Positions 22,369-30,624 of a stretch of 39,081 nucleotides of DNA are shown piece after piece. Where the stretch lies: positions 1-39,081 of IMG/VR virus record IMGVR_UViG_3300039449_000030; one strand, given 5' to 3'. How positions within the stretch are numbered: the stretch's first letter is position 1; each line of letters opens with the position of its first letter. Both the position numbers and the translations under genes were made by a program. Source of the stretch: a virus. A model generated the notes under the pieces. The model worked only from the letters and a program-made list of their open reading frames with translations. It was not told the origin of the DNA and made no database searches.

Positions 22369-24576
22369 ATGCCTAAATGGAAACTGAAAGCGTTGGCCCA
22401 AGCGGTCAACGGCGGACTCGCTTTGTCTGCAACAAACCAGATCAACGCCAAAGGCGAGCTGCTGCTCTACGGCGTCATCGGTGATTGGTGGGATGGCCTC
22501 GACGCCATGACCATCGTGCGTGAAGTGGAAGCCCTGAACGATGGCCCGCTGTCCGTGCGGATCCACAGTGAAGGCGGGTTTATCACTGAAGGCCTCGCCA
22601 TCTATAACGCGCTGGCAAACAGCGAGCGCCGTGTAGAAGTCACCATTGATGGCATCGCGCTCAGCATGGCCAGCGTTATCGCCATGGCTGGCGATGTGGT
22701 CCGCATCCCGGCCAACGCTTTCATCATGATCCACAAGCCCAGCGGCCCAAGCTTGGGTGAGGCGGACGACCACCGGCGCACGGCCGATGTGTATGACCAG
22801 TTTGAAGACACCCTGGCCAACATCTACGCCACCAAAACCGGCCTGGATAAAGACACCCTCAAAGCCATGATGGCGGCAGAAACCTGGCTGAACGGTGAGC
22901 AAGCCGTAGAACTGGGCTTTGCCGATGAATTGATTGAACCGGTGCAGGCTGTCGCCCAGGCAGATCTCGCCGCATTCCAGAATGCGCCAGCTGGCGCAGT
23001 CAACCTGTATCACCGGCCCGCTTCGGGCCAAATCACGGCGGCCACCGCTGCCGCACACACCAACCCGAAAGGTACTGTTATGAATCTCGAACAACGCGCG
23101 AAGGCGGTGGGCCTGTCCCGTCATGCCGGCGAAACCAATGAGCAGCTGGAAGTCCGTGTGGCTGCCGCTGAAGCCAAAGCCCAGGCCGCTGCAGCTGCCG
23201 GTGGTGGCGAGGAAGAAGAGGAGCCCCCCCTGGCCGCCGCTGGTGCCCAGAACCGTGGTACCCGTAATGACCCGCCGCCGGTACCGGCAGCCGCTGCCCA
23301 GAACGCGGGCGAAGTGGCTACCCAAGCCATCGCCCAAGAGCGCACCCGCGTCAGCGAGCTGCGCGCCCTGGCCGCCACTCACCGTGTCGAAGAAGCGGAC
23401 CTGAACCGCATGATCGACACCGGCACCACCGTGGCGGATGCCCGCAACGAGGTGCTGAACCTGCTGGCCACCCGCAGCCAGAACGCCGTGCCCGGTGGTC
23501 ATGTTGTGGTCGGCCACCATGGTGAAGCCCTGCGCGCTGGTCTGGCCGGTGCCTTGATGAACCGCGTTAACCCCAGCCAGCACCCGCTGACTGATGGCTC
23601 CCGTGAGTTCCGTAGCATGAGCCTGATGAATATGGCGGCGGAAGTGATCCACGCTGGCGGTGGCTCCACCCGTGGCATGACGCCCATGGAGATTGCGGCC
23701 AAGGCGATGCACTCCACCAGCGATTTCCCGGCTATTCTGGCGGACGTGGCGAACAAAACCCTGCGTGCTGGGTATGAAGCTGCGCCCCGTACTTTCACCG
23801 CGTTCTGTCGTCAGGCCAGCGCTAGCGATTTTAAATTCGTCAACCGCGCCCAGTTGGGTGAAGCGCCGGAACTGGAAAAGGTGAATGAATCCGGTGAATT
23901 CAACTACGGCTCCATGGGTGAAGACAACCAGCGTTACAAGCTGGAAACCTACGGCAAAATCATCGCCCTGACCCGCCAGACCATCATCAACGATGACCTG
24001 GATGCCTTCAGCCGTGTGCCCGGAGCCTTCGGTGCCAGTGCGGCTGAACTGGAGAGCAACGTGGTGTGGGGCCTGATTACCGGCAATGTGAAGATGGCCG
24101 ACAACAAGGCCCTGTTCCATAACGATCATGGCAACCTCGGTACCGCTGCCGCTCTGAGCGTGGAAAGCCTTTCTGAAGCGCGTAAGAAAATGCGTCGCCA
24201 GACAGGCATCAGCGCCAAGCGCCCGCTGAATCTGATGGCCGAGTACCTGGTCGTGCCGGCGGCGTTGGAAACCAAAGCCCAGCAGATCGTTGCCGAAATC
24301 CTCAGCGCCAAGAGCGCAGACGTGAACCCCTTCGCCGGCAAGCTGCAGGTAGTGGTGGAGCCGCGGCTGGATGATTCCAGCGAAACCGCTTGGTATCTCT
24401 CTGCTGCCCCTGCTCGTATTGACACCATCGAATACGCCTACCTCACTGGTGAAGAAGGTGTGTACATCGAAACCGAAAACGGCTTCGACGTGGATGGCGT
24501 GAAGATCAAGGCGCGTCTGGACTTCGGTGCCGGCGTCATTGATCACCGTGGCCTGTTCAAAAACGCCGGTGCATAA
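22369..24576 (+). CDS. Prohead protease and major capsid protein fusion
   Basis: A 735-aa fusion. Residues about 25-200 form a ClpP-like (S14) prohead protease with nucleophile S99 in ALSMAS and H122 in MIHKPSG. Residues about 238-400 form a linker rich in Ala, Glu and Pro, likely the scaffold. Residues about 400-735 match the Mu gpT-like major head protein (FTAFCRQASASDFKFVNRAQLGEAPELEKVNE...). An internal ATG at M238 (23080) has AAAGG 7 nt upstream, so a separate scaffold-capsid chain may also be made. Fusions of this kind are known in other phages. Confidence 0.92.
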   Translation: MPKWKLKALAQAVNGGLALSATNQINAKGELLLYGVIGDWWDGLDAMTIVREVEALNDGPLSVRIHSEGGFITEGLAIYNALANSERRVEVTIDGIALSMASVIAMAGDVVRIPANAFIMIHKPSGPSLGEADDHRRTADVYDQFEDTLANIYATKTGLDKDTLKAMMAAETWLNGEQAVELGFADELIEPVQAVAQADLAAFQNAPAGAVNLYHRPASGQITAATAAAHTNPKGTVMNLEQRAKAVGLSRHAGETNEQLEVRVAAAEAKAQAAAAAGGGEEEEEPPLAAAGAQNRGTRNDPPPVPAAAAQNAGEVATQAIAQERTRVSELRALAATHRVEEADLNRMIDTGTTVADARNEVLNLLATRSQNAVPGGHVVVGHHGEALRAGLAGALMNRVNPSQHPLTDGSREFRSMSLMNMAAEVIHAGGGSTRGMTPMEIAAKAMHSTSDFPAILADVANKTLRAGYEAAPRTFTAFCRQASASDFKFVNRAQLGEAPELEKVNESGEFNYGSMGEDNQRYKLETYGKIIALTRQTIINDDLDAFSRVPGAFGASAAELESNVVWGLITGNVKMADNKALFHNDHGNLGTAAALSVESLSEARKKMRRQTGISAKRPLNLMAEYLVVPAALETKAQQIVAEILSAKSADVNPFAGKLQVVVEPRLDDSSETAWYLSAAPARIDTIEYAYLTGEEGVYIETENGFDVDGVKIKARLDFGAGVIDHRGLFKNAGA
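23067..23082 (+). promoter_or_regulatory. Internal ribosome-binding site and start within the capsid fusion
   Basis: GAAAGG (23067-23072) lies 7 nt before an in-frame ATG (23080-23082, residue 238). It lies just after the protease domain and would yield a 498-aa scaffold-capsid chain. Confidence 0.55.
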
Positions 24577-24598
24577 CCCCGGCTAACCCTCTCTCCCC

Positions 24599-24619
24599 GC
24601 GGTGCCCTTCGGGGCCCGC
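24599..24619 (+). other. GC-rich hairpin between capsid and decoration genes
   Basis: GCGG-T-GCCC (24599-24607) folds on GGGC-CCGC (24612-24619) around TTCG with one bulged T. No T-run follows, so it is more likely an mRNA stability or processing element than a terminator. Confidence 0.45.
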
Positions 24620-24651
24620 ACCTAATTTACCAATGATGCAAAGGTGCAATC

Positions 24652-24999
24652 ATGGCTAAAAACTTTGTTTCCCAGGGGCAGAATCTGACCCTTGTGGCAG
24701 CGGCTGCTGTGTCCAGCGGTGACTTCGTGGTGAAGGGCGATACCTTTGGTGTTGCGCTGACCGATGCTGTAATCGGCGAGGAGTTCACTCTCGCTACCGG
24801 GCGAGTCTGGGATCTGCCAAAAGATTCTGCTCTAGCTGGTACCGAGGGTGATGGCGTCTACCACGATGGTACAGCGCTCACACTGGATGCAGATGATGGC
24901 GGTGATCCGGCGGTGCCGTACCTCAAAGTAGGTGTGCTGGCAGCGGATGCCGTAGACGGCAACACGAGCTGCAAGGTTCGTCTGAACAGCAGCTTCTAA
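24652..24999 (+). CDS. Capsid decoration (cement) protein, DUF2190 type
   Basis: A 115-aa beta-rich protein (MAKNFVSQGQNLTLVAAAAVSSGDFVVKGDTFGVALTDA) of the DUF2190 group, known as capsid cement proteins in several phages. It follows the major capsid gene and would stabilise the mature shell. AAAGG lies before the ATG. Confidence 0.85.
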   Translation: MAKNFVSQGQNLTLVAAAAVSSGDFVVKGDTFGVALTDAVIGEEFTLATGRVWDLPKDSALAGTEGDGVYHDGTALTLDADDGGDPAVPYLKVGVLAADAVDGNTSCKVRLNSSF

Positions 25000-25001
25000 C
25001 C

Positions 25002-25319
25002 ATGAGCCAGTTCGATGGCTACAAAACGGCGCTGGATGGCGCCGTTTTCAATTTCTACGGTGACCCGGCCACCATCACGGCCGGGCCACTGAAACCGGAG
25101 CGGGGCACCAGCCCGGAAACCGTCGCCACCCTGGATTACGACGACGTGCGCGACGACATGAACGCCCTGATCGCCACCCTGATTTATATCGAGTACCCCA
25201 AAGCTGCGTGGCCGTACCCGCGCCGGGGCGACAAGATCACGATGAAAGGGAAGGTCTGGACGGTGCACACCCTGGAGCGCGACAACGACACCACCTTGGT
25301 GGTGGAGGTGACCCAATGA
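25002..25319 (+). CDS. Head-tail joining (neck) protein, gpFII-like
   Basis: A 105-aa small beta protein (ALDGAVFNFYGDPATITAG...RGDKITMKGKVWTVHTLERDNDTTLVVEV). Size, beta pattern and position between the decoration protein and the gpZ-like gene match head-tail connectors of the FII or Gifsy-2 type. Confidence 0.65.
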   Translation: MSQFDGYKTALDGAVFNFYGDPATITAGPLKPERGTSPETVATLDYDDVRDDMNALIATLIYIEYPKAAWPYPRRGDKITMKGKVWTVHTLERDNDTTLVVEVTQ

Positions 25320-25894
25320 GCAAAGCCACCCGGGACATGAAAATCGTGCTCGATGCCATGGCCCAGCTCACCGGCAAGCACAGTGCCGTGGCGCTGCAAA
25401 CCGTGCTCAGCGATACCGCCAAGCATGGGCGTGAGCGTGGGGTAGCTGCTATCGGCGGGCAAGTGGCATTGAGTAAGCAGTACATCGGGCGGCACCTGCG
25501 GGTGCTGCCGCCCGCGCAGAAGGGCGATTACTGGGAAGCAGGCGTGCAGGCCACCCGTCGTGGAGTGTTGCTTTCCCGGTTTGAAAACCGTGGCCTGCGG
25601 GTGCCCAAGAAGCATCCGCGCCGTGGCAAAGGCAGCACCAAGCATGGCGGCGTTACCGGCATGGTGAAGCCCGGCCGGCGTTATACCGAGCCAAAGTTTT
25701 TCTTTATCGGGCTGCGCGGCAGCGGTGCCAAGGGCATTGCCGTGCGTACCGGCCAAGGGCGCGATGCCTACAAAGTGCTGCATGGCCCCAGTGTGAGCCA
25801 GGTGTTTCAGTCCGTGCGTAACGACATCGCGCCGGAACTGCAGGATCGTGCCGCCCGCAAAGTGGCGGGCCTGCTGTTGGAGCTATTTGAATGA
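25316..25894 (+). CDS. Minor tail protein Z-like
   Basis: A 192-aa basic protein starting MSKATRDMKIVLDAMAQL. The part RGVAAIGGQVALSKQYIGRHLRV and the basic loop PRRGKGSTKHGGVTGM resemble the gpZ-like family that completes the tail near the head. A longer upstream frame is a shadow of the neighbouring gene; the ATG used overlaps the previous stop. Confidence 0.72.
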   Translation: MSKATRDMKIVLDAMAQLTGKHSAVALQTVLSDTAKHGRERGVAAIGGQVALSKQYIGRHLRVLPPAQKGDYWEAGVQATRRGVLLSRFENRGLRVPKKHPRRGKGSTKHGGVTGMVKPGRRYTEPKFFFIGLRGSGAKGIAVRTGQGRDAYKVLHGPSVSQVFQSVRNDIAPELQDRAARKVAGLLLELFE

Positions 25895-26355
25895 TTCCGA
25901 TCGAAGCCATTTATGCCGAATACCGGCGGCGGCTGGAAAGTATCACCACGGCCAACGGCTACAGCAGCGATGCTGGCGAAGAGATTTATGAAGGCTGGCT
26001 GGCCCACGCCCTGATCATGGATGAGCAGCAACCTTTGCCGTTTATCGCGATGCAGCCCGGCGAAGATCGGCGGGCCAGCAAAAGCAGCGGCGGGCGGCTG
26101 GTGCGTGAGGTTACGCACCACATCATTGTTGCTGAAAAGGCCGAAGCCGGTGTTGCCCTGAAACTTCAACGCCACCTGGATGACCTGATCAACGCACTGG
26201 CCGATCGCAACAACATGGAACAGCTCGGCGGTAACGCGATTGACAGTGAAGTGGGCGATGCCGAGTACAACATTCCCGAGGATAGTTACCCGGTGGCCTG
26301 GGTGGCGCTCACCGTCACCGCCAAATACCAAATGACCCTCGAACCCAAAACGTAA
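25891..26355 (+). CDS. Tail terminator-like protein (gpU-type)
   Basis: A 154-aa protein beginning MIPIEAIYAEYRRRLESI, with REVTHHIIVAEKAEAGVAL and a C-terminal strand WVALTVTAKYQM. Position directly before the tail tube and the helix-beta layout fit a tail terminator. The family match is not certain. Confidence 0.65.
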   Translation: MIPIEAIYAEYRRRLESITTANGYSSDAGEEIYEGWLAHALIMDEQQPLPFIAMQPGEDRRASKSSGGRLVREVTHHIIVAEKAEAGVALKLQRHLDDLINALADRNNMEQLGGNAIDSEVGDAEYNIPEDSYPVAWVALTVTAKYQMTLEPKT

Positions 26356-26394
26356 ACCCTAACCCAACGGCGCCCTGCGCCAAAGGAGATAATC

Positions 26395-27147
26395 ATGTCT
26401 TACCAGGACACCGGCCTCATCTTCGCCGGCGCTATTTACATTGCCCCGGTAGAGCAGGGCGTTATCGGTGCATTCAATGGCCCCATCAACGTTCCCAGCT
26501 TCGAGCTCACCCCGCCGAGCGTTGAGGCGCGAAACCGGATTTCCAAACAGCCCGGCAACTATGGTCAGGCGCTAGATACGGTAAACATTCCCGGGGACCC
26601 TGCCAGCTTGTCTATTTCATTTGATTCCATGCCGGCGGTGCTGTTGGCCGAAGCCCTGGGTGGCACCAGTGCAGCGCACAGCGTCACCGCCGGTTCGGTT
26701 GCGGCGGAAACTGTCACGCTAATCGAAGGGCAGTGGGTGAAGTTGTCTAAAGAGAACATTGACGGCCAGAGCGTTCAGGTAACGGAAACGGCAGGTAGCA
26801 GCAGCCTGGCGGTCGGTACGGACGTGGAAGTGGACACAGATGGAGGCCTGATCAAAGCGTTGAATGCGGGGGCTGCTACAGAAGTGGAGGTCGACTATGA
26901 CTACAACGGCGAAACCGGTACGCAGGTTTTGGGAGCAACGGAAATCCAGAAGCCGCGCCATATTCTTCTGGTAGGCAAAAACTTGGCCACTGGGAAGAGG
27001 GCTCGAGTGATCGTACATGAAGCTGTGCTGAGCGCTAGCGAAGCCACAGACCTTATGCTTGATGATTATATCAACGGCCAGTTGAGTGGTGCGATGCGGA
27101 CCCCTCCTGGTAAGGACGCTCCGTATAAAGTGATCATGCTCGACTAA
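26395..27147 (+). CDS. Major tail (tube) protein
   Basis: A 250-aa protein. MSYQDTGLIFAGAIYIAPV and the beta-rich body fit tail tube proteins, as does its place between the tail terminator and tape measure. Residues about 115-190 (EGQWVKLSKENIDGQSVQVTETAG...DGGLIKAL) resemble an inserted Ig-like module on the outside of the tube. AAGGAG precedes the ATG. Confidence 0.84.
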   Translation: MSYQDTGLIFAGAIYIAPVEQGVIGAFNGPINVPSFELTPPSVEARNRISKQPGNYGQALDTVNIPGDPASLSISFDSMPAVLLAEALGGTSAAHSVTAGSVAAETVTLIEGQWVKLSKENIDGQSVQVTETAGSSSLAVGTDVEVDTDGGLIKALNAGAATEVEVDYDYNGETGTQVLGATEIQKPRHILLVGKNLATGKRARVIVHEAVLSASEATDLMLDDYINGQLSGAMRTPPGKDAPYKVIMLD

Positions 27148-27174
27148 AGCACCACCCTGCTTCCCTAGTCCTTA

Positions 27175-27201
27175 AACCCCGCTTCGGCGGGGTTCTTTTT
27201 T
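27175..27201 (+). terminator. Rho-independent terminator between tail tube and tape measure
   Basis: AACCCCGC (27175-27182) pairs with GCGGGGTT (27187-27194) around a TTCG tetraloop and is followed by C and six Ts. It would reduce expression of the tape measure and tail-tip genes relative to the abundant tube protein. Confidence 0.85.
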
Positions 27202-27213
27202 GGAGCAATACCC

Positions 27214-30200
27214 GTGGCACTTAAAGAAGCCGTAGTCAGCCTTGTACTGAAGGCCAAGAACGCGATCAGCCCAGAGGCAGATCCGGCTGCGGAATCCCTG
27301 CAGGAAGTGCAGCGCGAAGCGGAAAAGCTGGAAGCGGAACTGCGGGAACTGGATAAACAGCAGGAAGCGGCCAAGGGTTGGAAAGCGGCACAGGAAGCGG
27401 CCGAGAAAGCGCGCAAGGAAATGGATAAACAGGTCCATACCTATGAAGACCTGAAGCGCGAAGGCAAAAAGGCCGGGCAGAGCCAGGCTGAATATTCCGT
27501 GGCAGTGCGGCAAGCGCGAACCGCGCAAAGCATTGCTACCACCGAGTACGGGCGCAGCAACCGAGAGCTGGCCAAATACAGCCGCACGCTCGATAAAGCC
27601 GGAATCGACACCAACGAGCTGGGGCAGGCGGAAGACCGCATCCAGAAGGAGCTGGATCAAACCCAGCAGAAGCTGAGCAAAGCCACCGCAGAGGCCCGTG
27701 AGCATGCCCAGGCGCTAGAGCTGGCCAGCGCCAAGGGTAACCGCTTCGGTAGTGCCGTGGATGGCATTAAGGGCAAGCTGCTGGGGTTGGCGGCGGGTGT
27801 CGGTGTCTTTGAGTTGCTGCGGCGAGGGCTGGAGAAGCTGGTTACTTCTGGCAGCGATCTGGAGGAATTGGAACGCCAATTCGGTGCGCTCTACGGCTCC
27901 ATGGAAGAAGGCCGGCGCGTGTTGGCTGAAGTCGACCGCATTGCCGAGCGGAACAGCCAGAGCTTGGGCGACACAGCCGAAGCGGCGCGGCGACTAAAAG
28001 TTGCTGGTATTGATCCCCTTAACGGTTCCCTGCAAAGCCTGACCGATGCCAATGCCAAATACGGTAGCGGCGCACAAACGCTGGATACCGTGATCACCCA
28101 GCTGGGCCAAGCCTGGCAGAGCGGCCGGCTGCAGTTGGAAGAGCTGAACAGCATTACCGATTCGGGCATTCCGATTATGGAAGCTCTGGGTAATGTTACC
28201 GGACGCTTTGGCGGCGAGATCCGGCAGATGGCTAGTGATGGTTTGCTCGGCACTGATGTGCTGAGCCGATTGATCGATGAGCTGGGGCGGATGTCCGAAG
28301 GGGCAGGGGCTGATCGCATTGATGGCGCTAGGGGGTTGCTGTCTTCTCTTCGGAAAGAGTTCACGGATTTTTTTGCGCTGGCCAGTGAACTGGGCGCTTT
28401 AGATGCAATAAAAGTCCGGATGAGAGAGTTGCTGACCACTCTTCGGGAAATGCAAAAAGACGGCAGCATTGAAGAGTGGGCACAGGGCGTTTCTGATTCC
28501 TTCAGGACAACCCTGAATGCCATTGAGCGTTTCGGCTCAGGGTTCGCCATATTTTGGAATGGGCTGACTGCAGGATTCAGAACCGGGGCCGCTATTTGGC
28601 TTGCAGCTATCGGCAGTATTGCAGAGGGTTTTTCAAAACTAACGGGGTTGATTGGGGCTGGTGATCTGTCTGCCTCGCTGAAAGAGTTCGCGGACAGAGC
28701 GAAAGGTGCCGCCGGCGAGTTGGTCGATAAAGTCGCTGAAGATGGCGAGGATATTAAGCGCCACTTTAGCAAAGCCTTTCTTGATAGTGCGGAATCGGCA
28801 GAGGCTGCCGCCGAGCGTCAAAAAGCGGCCAGTGAGTCTACCAGAAAGAAAATTAACGCTGATCTTGCTGCGCTAATCAGCAAGGGTGACGAGGCCTCCG
28901 CCAAGCAAGTCTCTGCGTCTGATCGTGCTGCTCGTGCGGCGCGCAGCAAGCTGGGTGCGGCGCTTAAAGAACTGGACCTCGACCTGGGTAAAATCACCGA
29001 CAGCATGACAGAGCTGGAAAAAGAGGCCATCACCAAGTTCCAGTCCATCAATAAGCAAATTGCCAAAGCGGGGCTGGAAGGTGAGCAATCCGCCAAGGTG
29101 CTGCTGGAGGCCTTTCAGGCAGCGCTGAGTGCCATTGAGTCCGAGGAAGGCGGTGCGGCGCTGGTGAAAGAGCTGGACCAGGCGATGAAGGAAAACATCC
29201 TCACGCAGGGCCAGTATGCCGAAGCCATGCGGGAAGTTGCTGCCGCCACAAACGATGTGCTGAAGCGCACCAAGGCGGCTACAGAATCTGCCAAAAAAAC
29301 CACCGAGCAAGCCACTGCTGGCGAAAACCAAAAAGCGCAGGCCGCCCAAAAAACCACGCAGGCCTACCAGCAGCAAGGCCAAGCCGCGCAAGAGGTGGGC
29401 AACAAAGCCCAACAAGGCGCCAGCAAAGCCGGTAGTGCCGGTGCGGCACTGCTGCAAATTTTTACCGGTATCCGCCAAAGCTTCTACGACACCGGCGAGG
29501 GGGCGGGGCAACTGTTCGACCGACTCTACAAAGAGCAAACGGACTTTGCTGTGTTGAGCATCGGCACCTGGCTGAAAACGGTTTACGAAACAAAAGCGGC
29601 AGTGCAGGAACAAGTGACCAGCGCGCAGGAAAATTACGACCGTGCCATGGCGCGCCAAGGTGGCAACCTCAACAGCTTCCTGCGGGCGGCAAGCCGGGCT
29701 AAACAGGGCGCAAAGCTGCTGGGCGAAGAGAAGCTGTCCACCCTGAAGTCGGCGATTGAAAGCGCCAAGCAGCAGCTCGATGGCCTGGCCGACAGTGCGG
29801 CGAGTACCACGGAGAGCCTACGCACCGAGCTGATCAACATGAACGGCACCGCGCAGGATATTGAGCGGCGGCGGTTTGAGGAACGGCAGAAGGATCTGCA
29901 GCGGCAAATGAAAGCCGCGTCCGAGCAAGGGGCAAGCCGTGCAGCTCGTGAGTACGCCGAGGCCATGAAGATCAACGAGCAAATTTACCGCCAGCGCGTA
30001 CAGGACCTGAAACAGGAAGAAGTGAAGGCGCAGGCCGATGCGCGGCAACAACGCATCCAGCAGGCACAAGGGCAAGCCAGCAGCCAGCAGGCAACGACCC
30101 AGCCTAATGCGCCCACCCAGCGTGTTGAAATTGCGCTACCGAATGGCGGTACGTCTTCACTGGCCGGTGATCCGGATGACGTGAACAGGCTGATGGAATT

Positions 30201-30234
30201 CCTGAATGAAGCCGGCATGAGGGCAACGCAGTGA
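27214..30234 (+). CDS. Tape measure protein
   Basis: A 1006-aa helical protein with GTG start. Residues 1-170 are coiled coil; residues about 205-370 carry the tape-measure domain (SDLEELERQFGALYGSMEEG...SLGDTAEAARRLKVAGIDPLNG...GIPIMEALGNVTGRFG). A hydrophobic segment lies near 450-470 (FRTGAAIWLAAIGSIAEG), and long coiled coils and Gln-rich segments follow to the end. It sets tail length; at about 0.15 nm per residue the tail would be near 150 nm. Confidence 0.93.
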   Translation: MALKEAVVSLVLKAKNAISPEADPAAESLQEVQREAEKLEAELRELDKQQEAAKGWKAAQEAAEKARKEMDKQVHTYEDLKREGKKAGQSQAEYSVAVRQARTAQSIATTEYGRSNRELAKYSRTLDKAGIDTNELGQAEDRIQKELDQTQQKLSKATAEAREHAQALELASAKGNRFGSAVDGIKGKLLGLAAGVGVFELLRRGLEKLVTSGSDLEELERQFGALYGSMEEGRRVLAEVDRIAERNSQSLGDTAEAARRLKVAGIDPLNGSLQSLTDANAKYGSGAQTLDTVITQLGQAWQSGRLQLEELNSITDSGIPIMEALGNVTGRFGGEIRQMASDGLLGTDVLSRLIDELGRMSEGAGADRIDGARGLLSSLRKEFTDFFALASELGALDAIKVRMRELLTTLREMQKDGSIEEWAQGVSDSFRTTLNAIERFGSGFAIFWNGLTAGFRTGAAIWLAAIGSIAEGFSKLTGLIGAGDLSASLKEFADRAKGAAGELVDKVAEDGEDIKRHFSKAFLDSAESAEAAAERQKAASESTRKKINADLAALISKGDEASAKQVSASDRAARAARSKLGAALKELDLDLGKITDSMTELEKEAITKFQSINKQIAKAGLEGEQSAKVLLEAFQAALSAIESEEGGAALVKELDQAMKENILTQGQYAEAMREVAAATNDVLKRTKAATESAKKTTEQATAGENQKAQAAQKTTQAYQQQGQAAQEVGNKAQQGASKAGSAGAALLQIFTGIRQSFYDTGEGAGQLFDRLYKEQTDFAVLSIGTWLKTVYETKAAVQEQVTSAQENYDRAMARQGGNLNSFLRAASRAKQGAKLLGEEKLSTLKSAIESAKQQLDGLADSAASTTESLRTELINMNGTAQDIERRRFEERQKDLQRQMKAASEQGASRAAREYAEAMKINEQIYRQRVQDLKQEEVKAQADARQQRIQQAQGQASSQQATTQPNAPTQRVEIALPNGGTSSLAGDPDDVNRLMEFLNEAGMRATQ

Positions 30235-30614
30235 CGCTTGATGAGATCGACCTCACCGACAACCTAATCTGGCAAGACGAATTCAGCCATAACGGCGTGG
30301 CCCAAGCTCAAGAGCGCAGCCTCACCGGCGGCATGATTATTCAGAGCGGCGTGAAGCAATTCGGCCAGGCGGTGACGTTAACCGGCTGGTTGCAGCGGGC
30401 CACGGTGGATGCGCTGGTGGCCAAGGAATCTGCGGACCTTGCGGCCATGGCGTTGACGCTGGATGACGCCCGTGAATTTTCCGTGGTGTTCGACCGTGCC
30501 CGTGGCGTTGCCGTTGAGGCTACCCCCATTAAAGAACACACCCATATCAGCCAGCAGCCGGATGCGTGGTACACCGCCACCCTGCGGCTGCTGACTGTAG
30601 AGCCCCCGCAATAG
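30231..30614 (+). CDS. Tail-tip protein of unknown function
   Basis: A 127-aa protein, GTG start overlapping the tape-measure stop. Sequence such as LIWQDEFSHNGVAQAQERSLTGGMIIQSG and AVTLTGWLQRATVDAL looks like a small beta-sandwich, as in distal tail proteins. Related small genes follow tape measures in other phages, but the exact role is unknown. Confidence 0.68.
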   Translation: MTLDEIDLTDNLIWQDEFSHNGVAQAQERSLTGGMIIQSGVKQFGQAVTLTGWLQRATVDALVAKESADLAAMALTLDDAREFSVVFDRARGVAVEATPIKEHTHISQQPDAWYTATLRLLTVEPPQ

Positions 30615-30624
30615 GAGCCCCCGC

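Noticed and set aside
22171-24546. A 791-aa reverse-strand open frame
   Set aside because: It is the shadow of the capsid fusion in a high-GC region; the forward protein has clear domains and the reverse one has none.
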